Below, piece after piece: positions 22,584 through 32,518 of a stretch of DNA of 64,000 nucleotides (within the stretch, counting starts at the first letter, position 1; every line of letters starts with the position of its first letter). Position numbers and translations under genes: made by a program. The notes beneath the pieces were generated by a model. It saw only the letters and a list, made by a program, of their open reading frames with translations. It made no database searches and was not told the origin of the DNA. Source of the DNA: Chrysopilus asiliformis (Eukaryota; Arthropoda; Insecta; Diptera; Rhagionidae); the NCBI GenBank assembly GCA_964034945.1, contig OZ035962.1:70136274-70200273 (forward strand). The letters are read 5' to 3'.

Positions 22584-24973
22584 TTTTAATTGTTTAGAAA
22601 TACTGGAAACAAGGGTTCGTACAAACAAAGGGCATGTATCGTGCAACGATTGCAACGATTCCCGTTCTGTGAAAATCGAAACGAATAAGTTTTCACGTGA
22701 AAAGTATACGTTTTCGATTTTGTTTTAGTGCACAAATGCTAAGCACTGTCTAAATAGTCTCATTTGAATCTTTTCACTGTGCTAATAGGAAAAGTTTTGT
22801 CAGACTTTTTTATTTCCATTTTTTCAGGAATGGAAACCGAAAAGAAATCCTAACTTATATATTTTGTTGGATAACGAAATTCAAATTTTATTTCGTTACG
22901 TTATTTCATTTTGTACCGAAAAAATTTCATTCCTTAAGTTATAACGTAACGTTTTTATTTCGTTACACTTTATATGAAAAATAAAAAAATTGAAAAAAAC
23001 CGCAAGTTCGTTTTAGGCATGCTGTGTATTTTTCCACTTATTACTGTGATTTTGACTAATTTGTTTAACAATTTTAATTTTCTGTGATTTACTTTCCCAA
23101 ACTTGTAAATTGTCCCCATGATTTTGTCAAAAGCTGAGATTTTCAAGAAAAAATTATTTAGGTGCCGGCTATTTGCACCAGTTTGATTTTCGACACAAAA
23201 ATTTTGTTTTTGTCAATAAATCTAGAGCTATTAGTGTCCAACTTTTCCAGCTATTGTAAAATTGAAGAAACAAAAACAAAACAAGGGAGGATTTCTTAAG
23301 TTTGGGCCGAAAACAAAAGTGTATCGGTTTTATGAATCACTCAGATTGTTTAGAATAGTTGCGCAGTTTTCTAGAATACTTCTAAACATTAGAGAATACA
23401 GTTTTCCTGTTTTATTTTTTAAATTTTAGATAAAAATTCCAACTTTTTCGTCTAAATGGCGTAGCAAAGTTAACTCTGTGCAACTCTGCTTTTGAGTAGA
23501 CTTGAGCAAAGTTAACGTTGACAGTTGAAACTCGTCAAGTAAAGTTAACCACAGTAAACCACAAGAATTTAGGAACGACTTTCAGTCGATCACGATTAAC
23601 CGTGGTTAACCACAGTTAGTAAAGGAACGCAGTCCTGCTGAAAACCAACATTAAGAAATTGGCAGAAATAAGCATGCTGCCGCAGTAGCTTTGTATACAT
23701 CTTGAATTTTTGTTTTAGATATTGTCGCCTGGTAAGTCAAACGCATAATGAGTCATCGTTCATTCCAAAATTTTCTCAATCTTTCAGATTTTGAAAAAAT
23801 TGTGAAAAAAAATAATATTTATATTTTATCTGTCGGGTTATGGTGAAAATTGCGCAAGAATTTAGATTTTGTATAAAAAAGTCATGTGCTGTTCACATCA
23901 AATTTTTTTTTTAAATTTTCCTTAACACAACATTGGTATTGTTTGTGGGCATTCACACCCACAGCAGTATTGTAGAATTATTTGAATGACTCGAATTTTT
24001 ATCTTGTGTTCATTTGAAGTTTATACAAGTATATGTATATAGAAAAAAACTTCTTTTTTAAAAAAACAATAAAGATCACCCTAAAGTACATCACAGTTTT
24101 TGGTTTGTAGACTGTTAATTACTTGCAATTTTTCAATAATTGGCCAGTGATTTCATCGTTTATTGCCAAGATTTTTCATTAATTGACCTAATTTAAAAAG
24201 CTATACCGAATGTAAATAAACAGAAAGTGCTTGCATCAGCCATGCTTTTGATTGCTGCTGCGTCCAAACTTGTAATTGCCGTCAACAACATTTCTGCGCA
24301 AAGGTTGGAACCTGAAAAGCATAAGCAGAAACATCAGCCAATATTAAAACGCAAGAGTAGTAAAACTTGACCCGATTTTTCTTTTTTTAATTTTTGGCAT
24401 ATGGTGGCTGTAGGTTACTGAAAATTATAAATGTGTTTTCATATATATAAACGTCTGGAACTTTTTGTTTAAATATGTGCTACATTTTTAAAAAGTTAAA
24501 ATTAAATGCCTTACAATACTAAAATTCAATTCTGTATTACATTTGAATATAATATGGGTATTCATGGAATCATGGTTTTACGAGATAACTGTCAAAAATT
24601 TGTATGGAAAATTGTTAAATTCATCTGCAACAATAAGCATTTCTTTTCTCTTATTCTGGAGATTTTCAACTTCTTTTTTGAGGCTGCTGAGGAAAGGCAA
24701 ATTAAACGCTGATCGATTTACACAAATTATTTGCATGAAACACACCGTGTAAAAATGTTCCATGAGTAATTTTTTCAAAATTTTTGTTTGTATATTTGAT
24801 TAAATGTTTGTTTCATTATCATGGGGAAATGGCTCAACTTATTACAATTAAATTTTCTAGACCTCCAGATTAGAGAATTTGATACTTTGAATTTTCCTTT
24901 TCTCCATCGTCGTTTGTTAAATTTCGAACAATTTAATAGATTTTTACTAATATGTAGTATAATACAGAAATTT
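22584..24973. other. No gene seen; family L 3' end inside
   Basis: Runs of ATTTCGTTACG words (about 22868-22975) and of GTTAACCACAG words (about 23460-23625) are present. A family L terminus lies near 23850-23905 (TTTAGATTTTGTATAAAAAA, then GTCATGTGCTG). Two overlapping 66-69-codon frames at 24506-24778 are on opposite strands and unconvincing. Confidence 0.4.
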
Positions 24974-25330
24974 TTATACCCGTATGGTGAAACCAAAGGG
25001 TATATTAACTTTGCCTTACCGTTTGTAACGCCAAGATCCCGTCATCACACATAAAAATGAATTACACCAGTGTGTTTAGAATGATAAAAATAATTAATTT
25101 CTGCATGTCCGTCCGTCTGTCTGTCTGTCTGTCCGTCCGTCTGTCTGTCTGTCTGTGGCGCGGATTGCGGGCGCACGGATTGAGCTAGCGACTTGAAATT
25201 TTGCGCAGATCCGTTTTTCGTAAAATGCGAGGCTAAGTTCGTTAATGGGCAAAAATGGACTATTAGGGGGGGTACCCCCCATACGAACGAAAACGGTTTT
25301 TGTGAATATCTCAAAAACGGTGCATCTTAT
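24974..25330 (+). repeat. Family G repeat, most complete copy
   Basis: Order of parts: a small ATACCC...GGGTAT hairpin (24977-25002), TTTGTAACGCCAAGATC, the core ACATAAAAATGAATTACACC, a GTCC/GTCT microsatellite (25108-25156), then GGATTGAGCTAGCGACTTGA and AAATTTTGCGCAG. This arrangement (ATACCC hairpin, GYAACGC, GTCY run, then a 'gaaact' block) is well known from dispersed Drosophila repeats carrying GTCY microsatellites, such as mini-me. A GGGGGGTACCCCCC palindrome sits at about 25266-25279. Confidence 0.75.
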
Positions 25331-25339
25331 CAAAAAAGT

Positions 25340-27910
25340 CCAAGAACAAAAGTTATTTAGGATATGATTCTACATAAAACTCCCATACATCAAAATCGGA
25401 TTGGAATAAATTTTAAAAAATCTTATTGGAAAGTTTGACTTCAAATTGGAATTTTGGTATAACTGTTCGAATTTTGATACGAATATCACCATACGGGTCT
25501 CCAATGATTGCCAGATTGGCAATTATAGCTTTTGTTATGTTTATATCTCGACTAGGGGCTGTAGCAAAAAAAAATAGCCTAAAAGCTGATCAGAGGTCAA
25601 TCAATCAGTTGTGTGATTGAATGGACGTTAAAGAGGGTCAAGCAAGATAAAACAAAAATAATTCGAAACAATAAATTTCAGGGACATTTCTGAAAATTCC
25701 ACCGAATCCATTCTGAATTTTTCCTGCATTATCAATTTTCTCGAGCAAGATTCGGGCAAGGAAAGATTGAATTTCCATCTTAATTTGTGAAATACGCGCA
25801 ATCATTGACGTAATCGCCAATCGAAACGCTGAACTACGAAACTATACTTGGAAGTCATTATCAGGGTATAAATAAAAAATAAGGCAAAGTCAAAGATAGA
25901 GGGAAGAAAATAAAGTCAATGGGAAATGTCGAAAATTTCGCTTGGCGCAGACATTAATTGTCAAAGAAAATATTTCGGTCTCCCAATTAATGTTGCTCAG
26001 TTTTTCCCGTCTTTCGCTCTGCAACCTTTTCTTTCCTCACGCTATGCCACCTGTACCCGCACCCGCAACATCCTTTCCAGCTTTATTGACACTTTTCGTC
26101 CTAAATATAGTCATGTATTTTTTTTTTATCAGTCCTCATTTTCCCTAACATGTGCAAAAAACATGTGAAGGCCGATTCAGAGATTAGAGAATAGAGTGTC
26201 TTACCTGTTTTGCCTCCGCAATTCTTTATTTTCAAGAAGGGGCTATCCTTGGTGTCTCGTCAATTAATGTCGTCATCATTCGCAACATTTCTAGTCGTGT
26301 TTTCTAATTTTTCTTCGGATTAATAGTAGATCTCCCCGTTTGCGCCTCTCGAACACCCGCATGTCTATTGGATACGTTGCCAAAAACATTGAAGTGAACA
26401 TTTTGGGGCCATTCTTCCGTGTATAGTCTCAGGCGACCCCTAATCTTAACGTAATCTTCTGCCCCCCTAAGAAATGTCGGCTGAAAATATCCGAATTAAA
26501 CCAATGCTGACGGAGGATGAAAATCGTGGAGATCATTCCTGCCATGGGACTAAACCCGCATATATAACACATGATGGACGTTAAAAATAGAAAACTGATT
26601 CGTAATCTAAGAAAAATGCGATATTTTCTTCTCTAGTTTTCTTTACGCATTCATTTTTATAGGCATCGCGGAATTAGCTTTTAGTGGGGAAGTAGGAAAG
26701 GTATTTTCCGGGTTAGTCTGGGATTGTTACGGTTGGATTGGATTTGCTTAATGAGCTAGAAAACATTTGTATTTTAACACTTTCCCCCTTTGATTGTATA
26801 AAGGCACTGAAATGAAACATTAAGGCAAATAAAAATGCCCAACGGCTAGGCAATCATCCTCTATAACATCAGTCTAAGATGAGGATACCCTTCAAAATGT
26901 CGTTTTATCGTGTAATTAGTCCAAAATGTCTGTCTTTATGTCGAATAAGAAGAAAAAAAAACGCAAACAATAATAAAGACACCCTTTCAGATTACATTTG
27001 TTGTTTTTGTAATAAAAGCAATAATAAAAAATTGAGTTCTTAGAGTTGTTTCGTTTTCTCAATTGCCTTTTGCCATGTATGGTTTGGGAGGTTGTTTTAA
27101 GAGTTTCTTGAGATCTTGATCCTTTTTTTTTTTTTTTTGATTCGATACAAACTATGGTTGAGCATGGATTGCCGATATTATCGAAACATCGATGGTGAAC
27201 GATCGATATTCGATGATTTTCCCATCGACGGTATCGACATAAATTATCAGTAAATTATGCGGTTTAAATTTCTGCGATTTAAAGTGCTGGAAAGAAAGGG
27301 TTAATAAAATGTTGCTTGTGGTACCTACAATTTTTGTTAATAACTAATATTTTCTTTTTATCTAGAAAATTTCTAACAAATTTTGCGACAAACTTTTACA
27401 GGTTTTGTCTGTGGCGCTGCTGTGCCTTGGGACAGTCCTGCCTTGTTTTATCGTAGCTTATTATTATTTTTTGTTTTATTATAGTATTTTTTCCATTGAA
27501 TCGCATTCGAGCCTCTTTACATTTCGAACCCCTTGGTCCGATGGAGTTTGTTTATGTTTAGAATGACGCAATTCTCGGTGGTTTCATATTCGTACGACAA
27601 TTTCATGTAATTGCTATTTAATCTGACTTAAAGCCAATCCAAATATAAAAACCAAACAACATAAATAGGTTGACTTGACGGCGGCGTTGTAACGGTGTTG
27701 AGTTGCAATTGTGTAATAAAGCTACTACGCCATTTCATTTGAACGTAGAAGACTTAGATTATTGTCATAAGTAATTGATGCTACTAAAATTCCACATGTA
27801 TGTTTTAGATTTTCAAAGGGTAAAAAAAAACAAATTATTTCTAAAAATATTTGCACCAATAAATTACTTGCCGTGGATATTTCAGGGGCCAATAGTCAAA
27901 TACTCTATAT
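25340..27910. other. No gene called; splice-like and ATCGA-rich patches
   Basis: Two patches stand out. A minus-strand 5' splice consensus, AACAG|GTAAGA, lies at about 26207, and a cluster of ATCGA/CGATA words lies at 27157-27240. Small frames at 25638-25820 and 25926-26168 have no motif. Confidence 0.4.
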
Positions 27911-28311
27911 TCGCACATGGTCCCGTAGACTGTAGTATCTCAAAATCGGCCATTTCAAGAAAAACGCATTCAAAGTTTTCAGTTCAAAATAATTGTTTAT
28001 AAATAATTGTTTTTTTCTGTTGTCTGTACAGTAATATTTCAATTTATTACTCTTTTGATAATAATTTACAGATCATTTGCTTCAATTTTTTTTTTTTTTT
28101 GCAATAATAAAAGATAGAGGTTTGTTTTCCACAAAATCAATTTAAATTTTAAAAAATGGGAATTTAAAAAACCAAAAATACATAAATTTTAGGACTACGT
28201 TTACATTTAAATTTGTTTTTCATTTGATTCAGTCAATTTTCCTTTACATAATGGAATAATTACTCAAAAACACATTTTTTGAGATACTACAGTCTACGGG
28301 ACCATGTGCGA
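27911..28311. mobile_element. MITE (401 bp) with 35-bp inverted termini
   Basis: TCGCACATGGTCCCGTAGAC starts both ends in inverted orientation, continuing to CTGTAGTATCTCAAAA. TAT lies on both outer sides (27908-27910 and 28312-28314), a possible 3-bp duplication. The left flank GGGGCCAATAGTCAAATACT also resembles the palindrome arms at 39033-39079. Confidence 0.75.
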
Positions 28312-28369
28312 TATGATAGAGTAGAAAAAAAAATTATTAAAAAATCTATTTGAATGGGGCCAACATTTT

Positions 28370-28455
28370 TTGTCATCCCAAACACGCCGGTGTAGTTCAT
28401 TTTTGTGTCCGACAATTAGTTCATGCGTTACAATCGATATACTAAATCTATACTA
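28370..28455 (-). repeat. Family G core, reverse orientation
   Basis: Reverse-complemented it reads GATTTAGTATATCGATTGTA, ACGCATGAACTAATTGT, then CGGACACAAAAATGAACTAC. The GTCY run expected after the core is not in this orientation; the large satellite downstream runs on the other strand and belongs to family L. Confidence 0.65.
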
Positions 28456-28577
28456 CCATATGATTACACTATCCGACAAAAAAAACTATTTTTACTTTCT
28501 TCTACGGAGTATAATAAAGTATTGTATTCATGAAAAATTTCGACCTCTTAATTTTGCCTAAAAAACATTTCCCGATC

Positions 28578-29845
28578 ACTCCTGAGTCGATTGGAGTCAT
28601 ATTTAAAAAATGTCTTTCTGTCTGTCAGTCTGTCTGTCAGTCTGTCTGTCAGTCTGTCTGTCAGTCTGTCTGTCAGTCTGTCTGTCAGTCTGTCTGTCAG
28701 TCTGTCTGTCAGTCTGTCTGTCAGTCTGTCTGTCAGTCTGTCTGTCAGTCTGTCTGTCAGTCTGTCTGTCAGTCTGTCTGTCAGTCTGTCTGTCAGTCTG
28801 TCTGTCAGTCTGTCTGTCAGTCTGTCTGTCAGTCTGTCTGTCAGTCTGTCTGTCAGTCTGTCTGTCAGTCTGTCAGTCTGTCAGTCTGTCTGTCAGTCTG
28901 TCAGTCTGTCTGTCTGTCAGTCTGTGTACAAGATTTCTCAAAAACTAATAGAGCTAGCGCCATGAAATTTTATAGGCATGTTGGGTCCTGAAATGGGACG
29001 ATCCTATCAACCGGAAGTATCCAAAATGGCGGTTTTTCAAAAATCGCAATTTCGTTTTTCTCGATTTACTCCCACACTACGCGTTTTTTAGTGGCCTTAA
29101 GAATGACAAAACTTGGAGAAAATAAAATTTCCCACACTTTTGTCTTTAGCTATAACTCGATATATTTATCAACCTGTTATCGAGATAAACCGTGGAAATC
29201 CGTTAACCGGAAGTATCCAAAATGGCGGTTTTTCAAAAATCGCAATTTCGCTTTTCTCGATTTACTCCCGCACTACGCGTTTTTTAGTGGCCTTAAGAAT
29301 GACAAAACTTGGAGAAAATAAAATTTCCCACACTTTTGTCTTTAGCTATAACTCGATATATATATCAACCTGTTATCGAGATAAACCGTTATTTCTAAAA
29401 AAAACAGTTTTTTGCGATTATCTCGAAAACTAACGGGTTTTTGCTGACTGAATGTATGAAGTGAATTAATGAGAATGGCATTCTGCACAATTTTGTTTCT
29501 TACCGTTATCCGTTATCTTTTACCGTTATTGAGATATTTAGATTAAAATATAAAAAAATATATTTTTGCAAATTACTTGCAAACTAACGGTTTTTCGACA
29601 AATTAATTTAAGGAAGAATTGGAGATGTTAAATTTTTTTACATTTTTGCCATTTACCGTAAATTGATATCTTTTACCGTTCTCAAGTTATCTCAAATTTT
29701 GTACGTTTTTGGAATTTTTGAATGAACCAAGAATTTATTGGGAGGTCGTCTTAGGTTGACAACGCGACCGGGCTCTAGCGTAAATTGCGCAGTGTCGTAG
29801 ATTTTGTAGAAGAAAGTTTTGTGTTGACCACAACTGATATTTAAA
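28578..29845 (+). repeat. Family L repeat, longest copy, with internal 196-bp duplication
   Basis: Starts near GAGTCATATTTAAAAAATGTC, includes the CTGTCTGTCAGT array, then GTACAAGATTTCTCAAAAAC and a long shared body ending GTTGACCACAACTGATATTT. It aligns along most of its length with 38218-39009. A segment starting CCGGAAGTATCCAAAATGGC occurs twice (29011 and 29207, period 196 bp); the copy at 38 kb has it once. Words of the type ACCGTTATTGAGATAT repeat. No coding potential was recognised. The superfamily is undetermined. Confidence 0.7.
28616..28925 (+). repeat. Minisatellite (CTGTCTGTCAGT)n, about 310 bp
   Basis: A regular 12-bp unit CTGTCTGTCAGT is repeated about 20 times, becoming irregular after 28860. 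It is a higher-order version of the CTGT/CAGT tetramer found at the same position in family L copies (38258). All three forward frames are open across it because the unit has no stop codon; these frames are not genes. Confidence 0.9.
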
Positions 29846-29851
29846 ATAGCA

Positions 29852-30340
29852 GAGGAAGCATCGCAGTGTTTAGGCTTTCTGGGACACTACAAAAAATATT
29901 TCACACAAATCGACGTGCTCAACATCTGCTACATTCGACCGAGATTTGAGTATAATTCGTACATTTGGGCTGGAGCACCAAAAACTGTCCTTCAACTGCT
30001 GGACCGAATTCAAAAACGTGCGATTGGAGATAAATCTTTGACAGATTAATTACCGTCTCTCGAGCATCGTCGCTCTGTTGGGGTACTCAGCATATTCTAT
30101 AGATATTTCCATGGGAAATGTTCCACCGAAATTTCCCAACTTATTTCTCCACGGTATATTTTCCCTAGCGCGCATGACTTTTTCCTTGAGCCTCCCGGTT
30201 TTTTTAGGAGTTCCTTCATACCGCGAAAAACAAGACTTTGGAACGATTTACCATCCGATGTGTTCCCCCCGGACTATAACCTGCAGAAGTTCAAGGAGAA
30301 TATAAACCGACATCTCCTTTCGTTCTTCCGACCATCCTGA
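29852..30340 (+). pseudogene. Non-LTR retrotransposon RT C-terminal fragment, copy b
   Basis: 163 codons in one frame with a single in-frame TAA at 30047-30049. The first part contains YIRPRFEYNSYIWAGAP and LQLLDRIQKRAI; the second contains LEHRRSVGVLSIFYRYFHGK, TRLWNDLPSDVFPPDYN and FKENINRHLL before TGA. These match the thumb/C-terminal region of CR1/jockey-like reverse transcriptases. The YxDD catalytic centre and the endonuclease lie upstream and are missing. It abuts the family L terminus at 29845. Related copies: 19918, 43261 and 59676. Clade assignment is from memory of family motifs. Confidence 0.75.
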
Positions 30341-30397
30341 GCTGTGCTTCGACATTAAAGGGTCTTCCCCCAAGCTCTGGCTGAAACTATAAAAAAA
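30341..30397 (+). mobile_element. 3' UTR and tail of non-LTR copy b
   Basis: Carries TTAAAGGGTCTTCCCCCAAG followed by CTCTGGCTGAAACTATAAAA. The same 3' UTR ends copies at 20145, 43625 and 59716, marking the common 3' end of this family. Confidence 0.65.
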
Positions 30398-30399
30398 CA

Positions 30400-31365
30400 G
30401 GTGGCCTCAAACTGTTTTTGAAATAAATAGGTCAAATAATACCCTTTCAAATGGCAATAAAAAAAACTGCGTAAGAGAGGTCGAATTGAAGACCTCGGTG
30501 CAAAAACCGGCCATCTTCACTTTTGACGAAAGTGAGTTATTGATACCAAATGCAAGAATAAACGAATTCGCACATTTGGTTGCAAACCCCGGACTTGTAG
30601 GGGTTCTGTATAAAAAGATATTAAAGAAAAGAGACGAATGGAAGCGTTCTTTCAAATAGTTTGACGCAGAATTTTTTTCTTTTTGCGAAAGTTTTTGTTT
30701 GTTAAAGTAAATATATTTATATTTGTTCGTTTTTAAAGGCTATTAAGCATATTTGGCACTGTATTTTGTAGTCATTAATGAATTTTGAAAACCGGTGGTG
30801 TACTCTTAGATGCAAGAAACAGCTACGTTAGTCTGCATTGGGCTTAACAAATATTAAAATGATGTAAGGACACATGCTTGATTTTTAAATTGTAATTTCT
30901 AAAATTTGTCGTAGACCAAAAATTTCACACTAATATGTTTTTTTTTTCTCTCCTGAAAATTTTCAAAAAGTGAACATGACCGGTTTTTGCACCGGATCTT
31001 CAATTAGAAGTCGAGTAATTTTCCTAAAACGCCCAAAAAAGAAAAGGCATCGCAATATATGCATTCTTAAGCAGACAACGAAACGAGGACGACTTGTAAT
31101 AAATTTAATATTTACTATTTTTATGGTTTTCCGCATACAATAAAAAAGAAACGCAGTAATACATATTTGGGTCAAATTGACAAATTCTAGATTGGGGTCA
31201 AATATAGAAGCTTGAATATAGTCCTTACACGATCAATATATTGAACACAATGAAAATATGTTGAGCGTGTATATAATTCTTAAAAATTTTGATTTTCCGA
31301 TTAATTAAAATATATTTTAATACGATATTTTTTTCATTTACTTACAGATCGTAACATTTTGGCAA
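30400..31365. other. No gene seen
   Basis: No motif or repeat boundary found. Minus frames at 30407-30655 and 30963-31175 lack any recognised domain. Confidence 0.4.
31342..31347 (+). promoter_or_regulatory. Possible 3' splice site ahead of the 5' UTR
   Basis: The sequence TATTTTTTTCATTTACTTACAG is a good pyrimidine tract plus CAG, so an upstream noncoding exon could join at 31348. The opposite strand reads ATCT|GTAAGT here, so the signal is ambiguous. It competes with the promoter interpretation 23 bp downstream. Confidence 0.3.
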
Positions 31366-31369
31366 AATG

Positions 31370-31402
31370 TATAAAAGTGCATCATAATTTCCTCCATCAG
31401 CA
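31370..31402 (+). promoter_or_regulatory. Candidate TATA/Inr core promoter
   Basis: TATAAAAG at 31370-31377 is followed by TCAGCA at 31397-31402. Taking the A at 31399 as +1 puts the TATA box 29 nt upstream, the normal spacing. TCAGCA matches four of six positions of the fly Inr consensus TCAKTY. The predicted 5' UTR to the ATG at 32099 is 700 nt. Confidence 0.4.
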
Positions 31403-32098
31403 GAATTCAAGTCATCATCGCTACAATAAATTTGCTCAAAGTTTTTATGGCAACGCTTGAGAATCAACTCAATCGGTCTCTATCGAAAAAAGATAAATCA
31501 CTACCAATGAATATATCCCATCTATAATTTTTTAAGTCATCTTAAAGCGTATGAAACGTGTGTTTTGAGATTTTGTTTTTGGTCAACTATTTATGTTATT
31601 TTGGATAGTCAACGAAATTGAATAAGAAGCACCCCTCGATCATTTGACCAAGAATGCGAATGATTGCGCACAAAATCATAACTTCCTCACTCTCTTCATC
31701 GAACGAAGTTGTCACCGGATGGCTCATCAAATCGCCACATCAAATAATTACTTAATTTTTTATTTAATAAGTTTTTTGTGATTTTTATAGTTATAGAAAA
31801 TATTTAAAATAATTAACAACAATATTTTAAAAAAATTCGATCGCATGCAAGGGAAAAATTAACCTGTCCTAAAAAAAACTAGAGAAATTAACAAAATTAA
31901 ATAAGGACAAGTGCTAAATTAAATCAGTGATTAAATCAGCTTCAGAATCGATAAGACAACATCTTGTCTTTGATAGTAAGTAAAAAAAGAATAGTGAAAT
32001 TCTGTTTAAACTCAAGGTCAATCGCTGTGCGCGAAAAAAAACACATTCTTTAATCGTGTTAGTTAATCTATCTGTGTAGTATATCGGACAGCATCAAA

Positions 32099-32518
32099 AT
32101 GTCGGCAACAATGCGGACAACTCTCCAAACGGTCCCTGAATCTCTGCCTGCTGATCATGTGACGGGTGTCACTAACGGTACCACGTCCTCGTCATCCTCC
32201 TCGGCGGCAGCGGCTGCAGCAGTTGCAGCTGCCGCCCAGCAATGTGTTGCCGCTGTGCAATCGACAGATGCACGTGGCGGCGCCGAGGCAGCCCTTGTGA
32301 CGTCAACGTCATCACAGCAATCGTCTAATGCGGGTGGCGGTGGCGGCAACAGTGTCGCGGGGGTTGTTGTTTGTGGTGGTGGCGTAATTGGTAGTAGCGG
32401 CGGCGGTGGTGGCCATCAGACCTCATCATCGGGAGGATCAAGCATTAAGCAATCATCAGTTTCCTCACATTCACATCAAAATTCCACATCAATTAAGCAA
32501 AGATCTTCATCAGCTAAG
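32099..32518 (+). CDS. par-1: First coding exon of a probable MARK/PAR-1-type kinase gene
   Basis: Starts at ATG 32099 in the context CATCAAAATG, close to the fly start consensus. It stays open for exactly 140 codons to AAG|GTAAGT at 32518/32519, so the following intron is phase 0. Residues 5-14 (MRTTLQTVPE) resemble the MARK1-3 N terminus (RTPLPTVNE, 6 of 9 identical, recalled). The rest is low-complexity linker: a Ser run (30-35), an Ala-rich stretch (36-46), Gly-rich patches (79-83, 93-105) and a Ser/His/Gln/Lys segment ending SIKQRSSSAK. In MARK/PAR-1 the linker leads to a UBA-containing Ser/Thr kinase that phosphorylates microtubule-associated proteins and controls cell polarity. No kinase exon is in the window, so the gene must continue past 64000. 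Exon status is well supported; the family name is tentative. Reading past the donor gives a meaningless nine-codon tail. Confidence 0.65.

Noticed and set aside
23718..23730. 13-nt segment between TTTTGTTTTAG and GTAAGT
   Set aside because: Too short to be credible, and the AAGTCAAACGCATAA that follows is repeated at about 21713, pointing to repeat sequence.
28616..28925. CRISPR-like regular array
   Set aside because: There are no unique spacers, and the unit is a 12-bp simple repeat in eukaryotic DNA.
28530..28991. Three overlapping 112-153-codon frames of CQSV, SVSL and CLSV repeats
   Set aside because: They are translations of the CTGTCTGTCAGT minisatellite, which has no stop in any forward frame.
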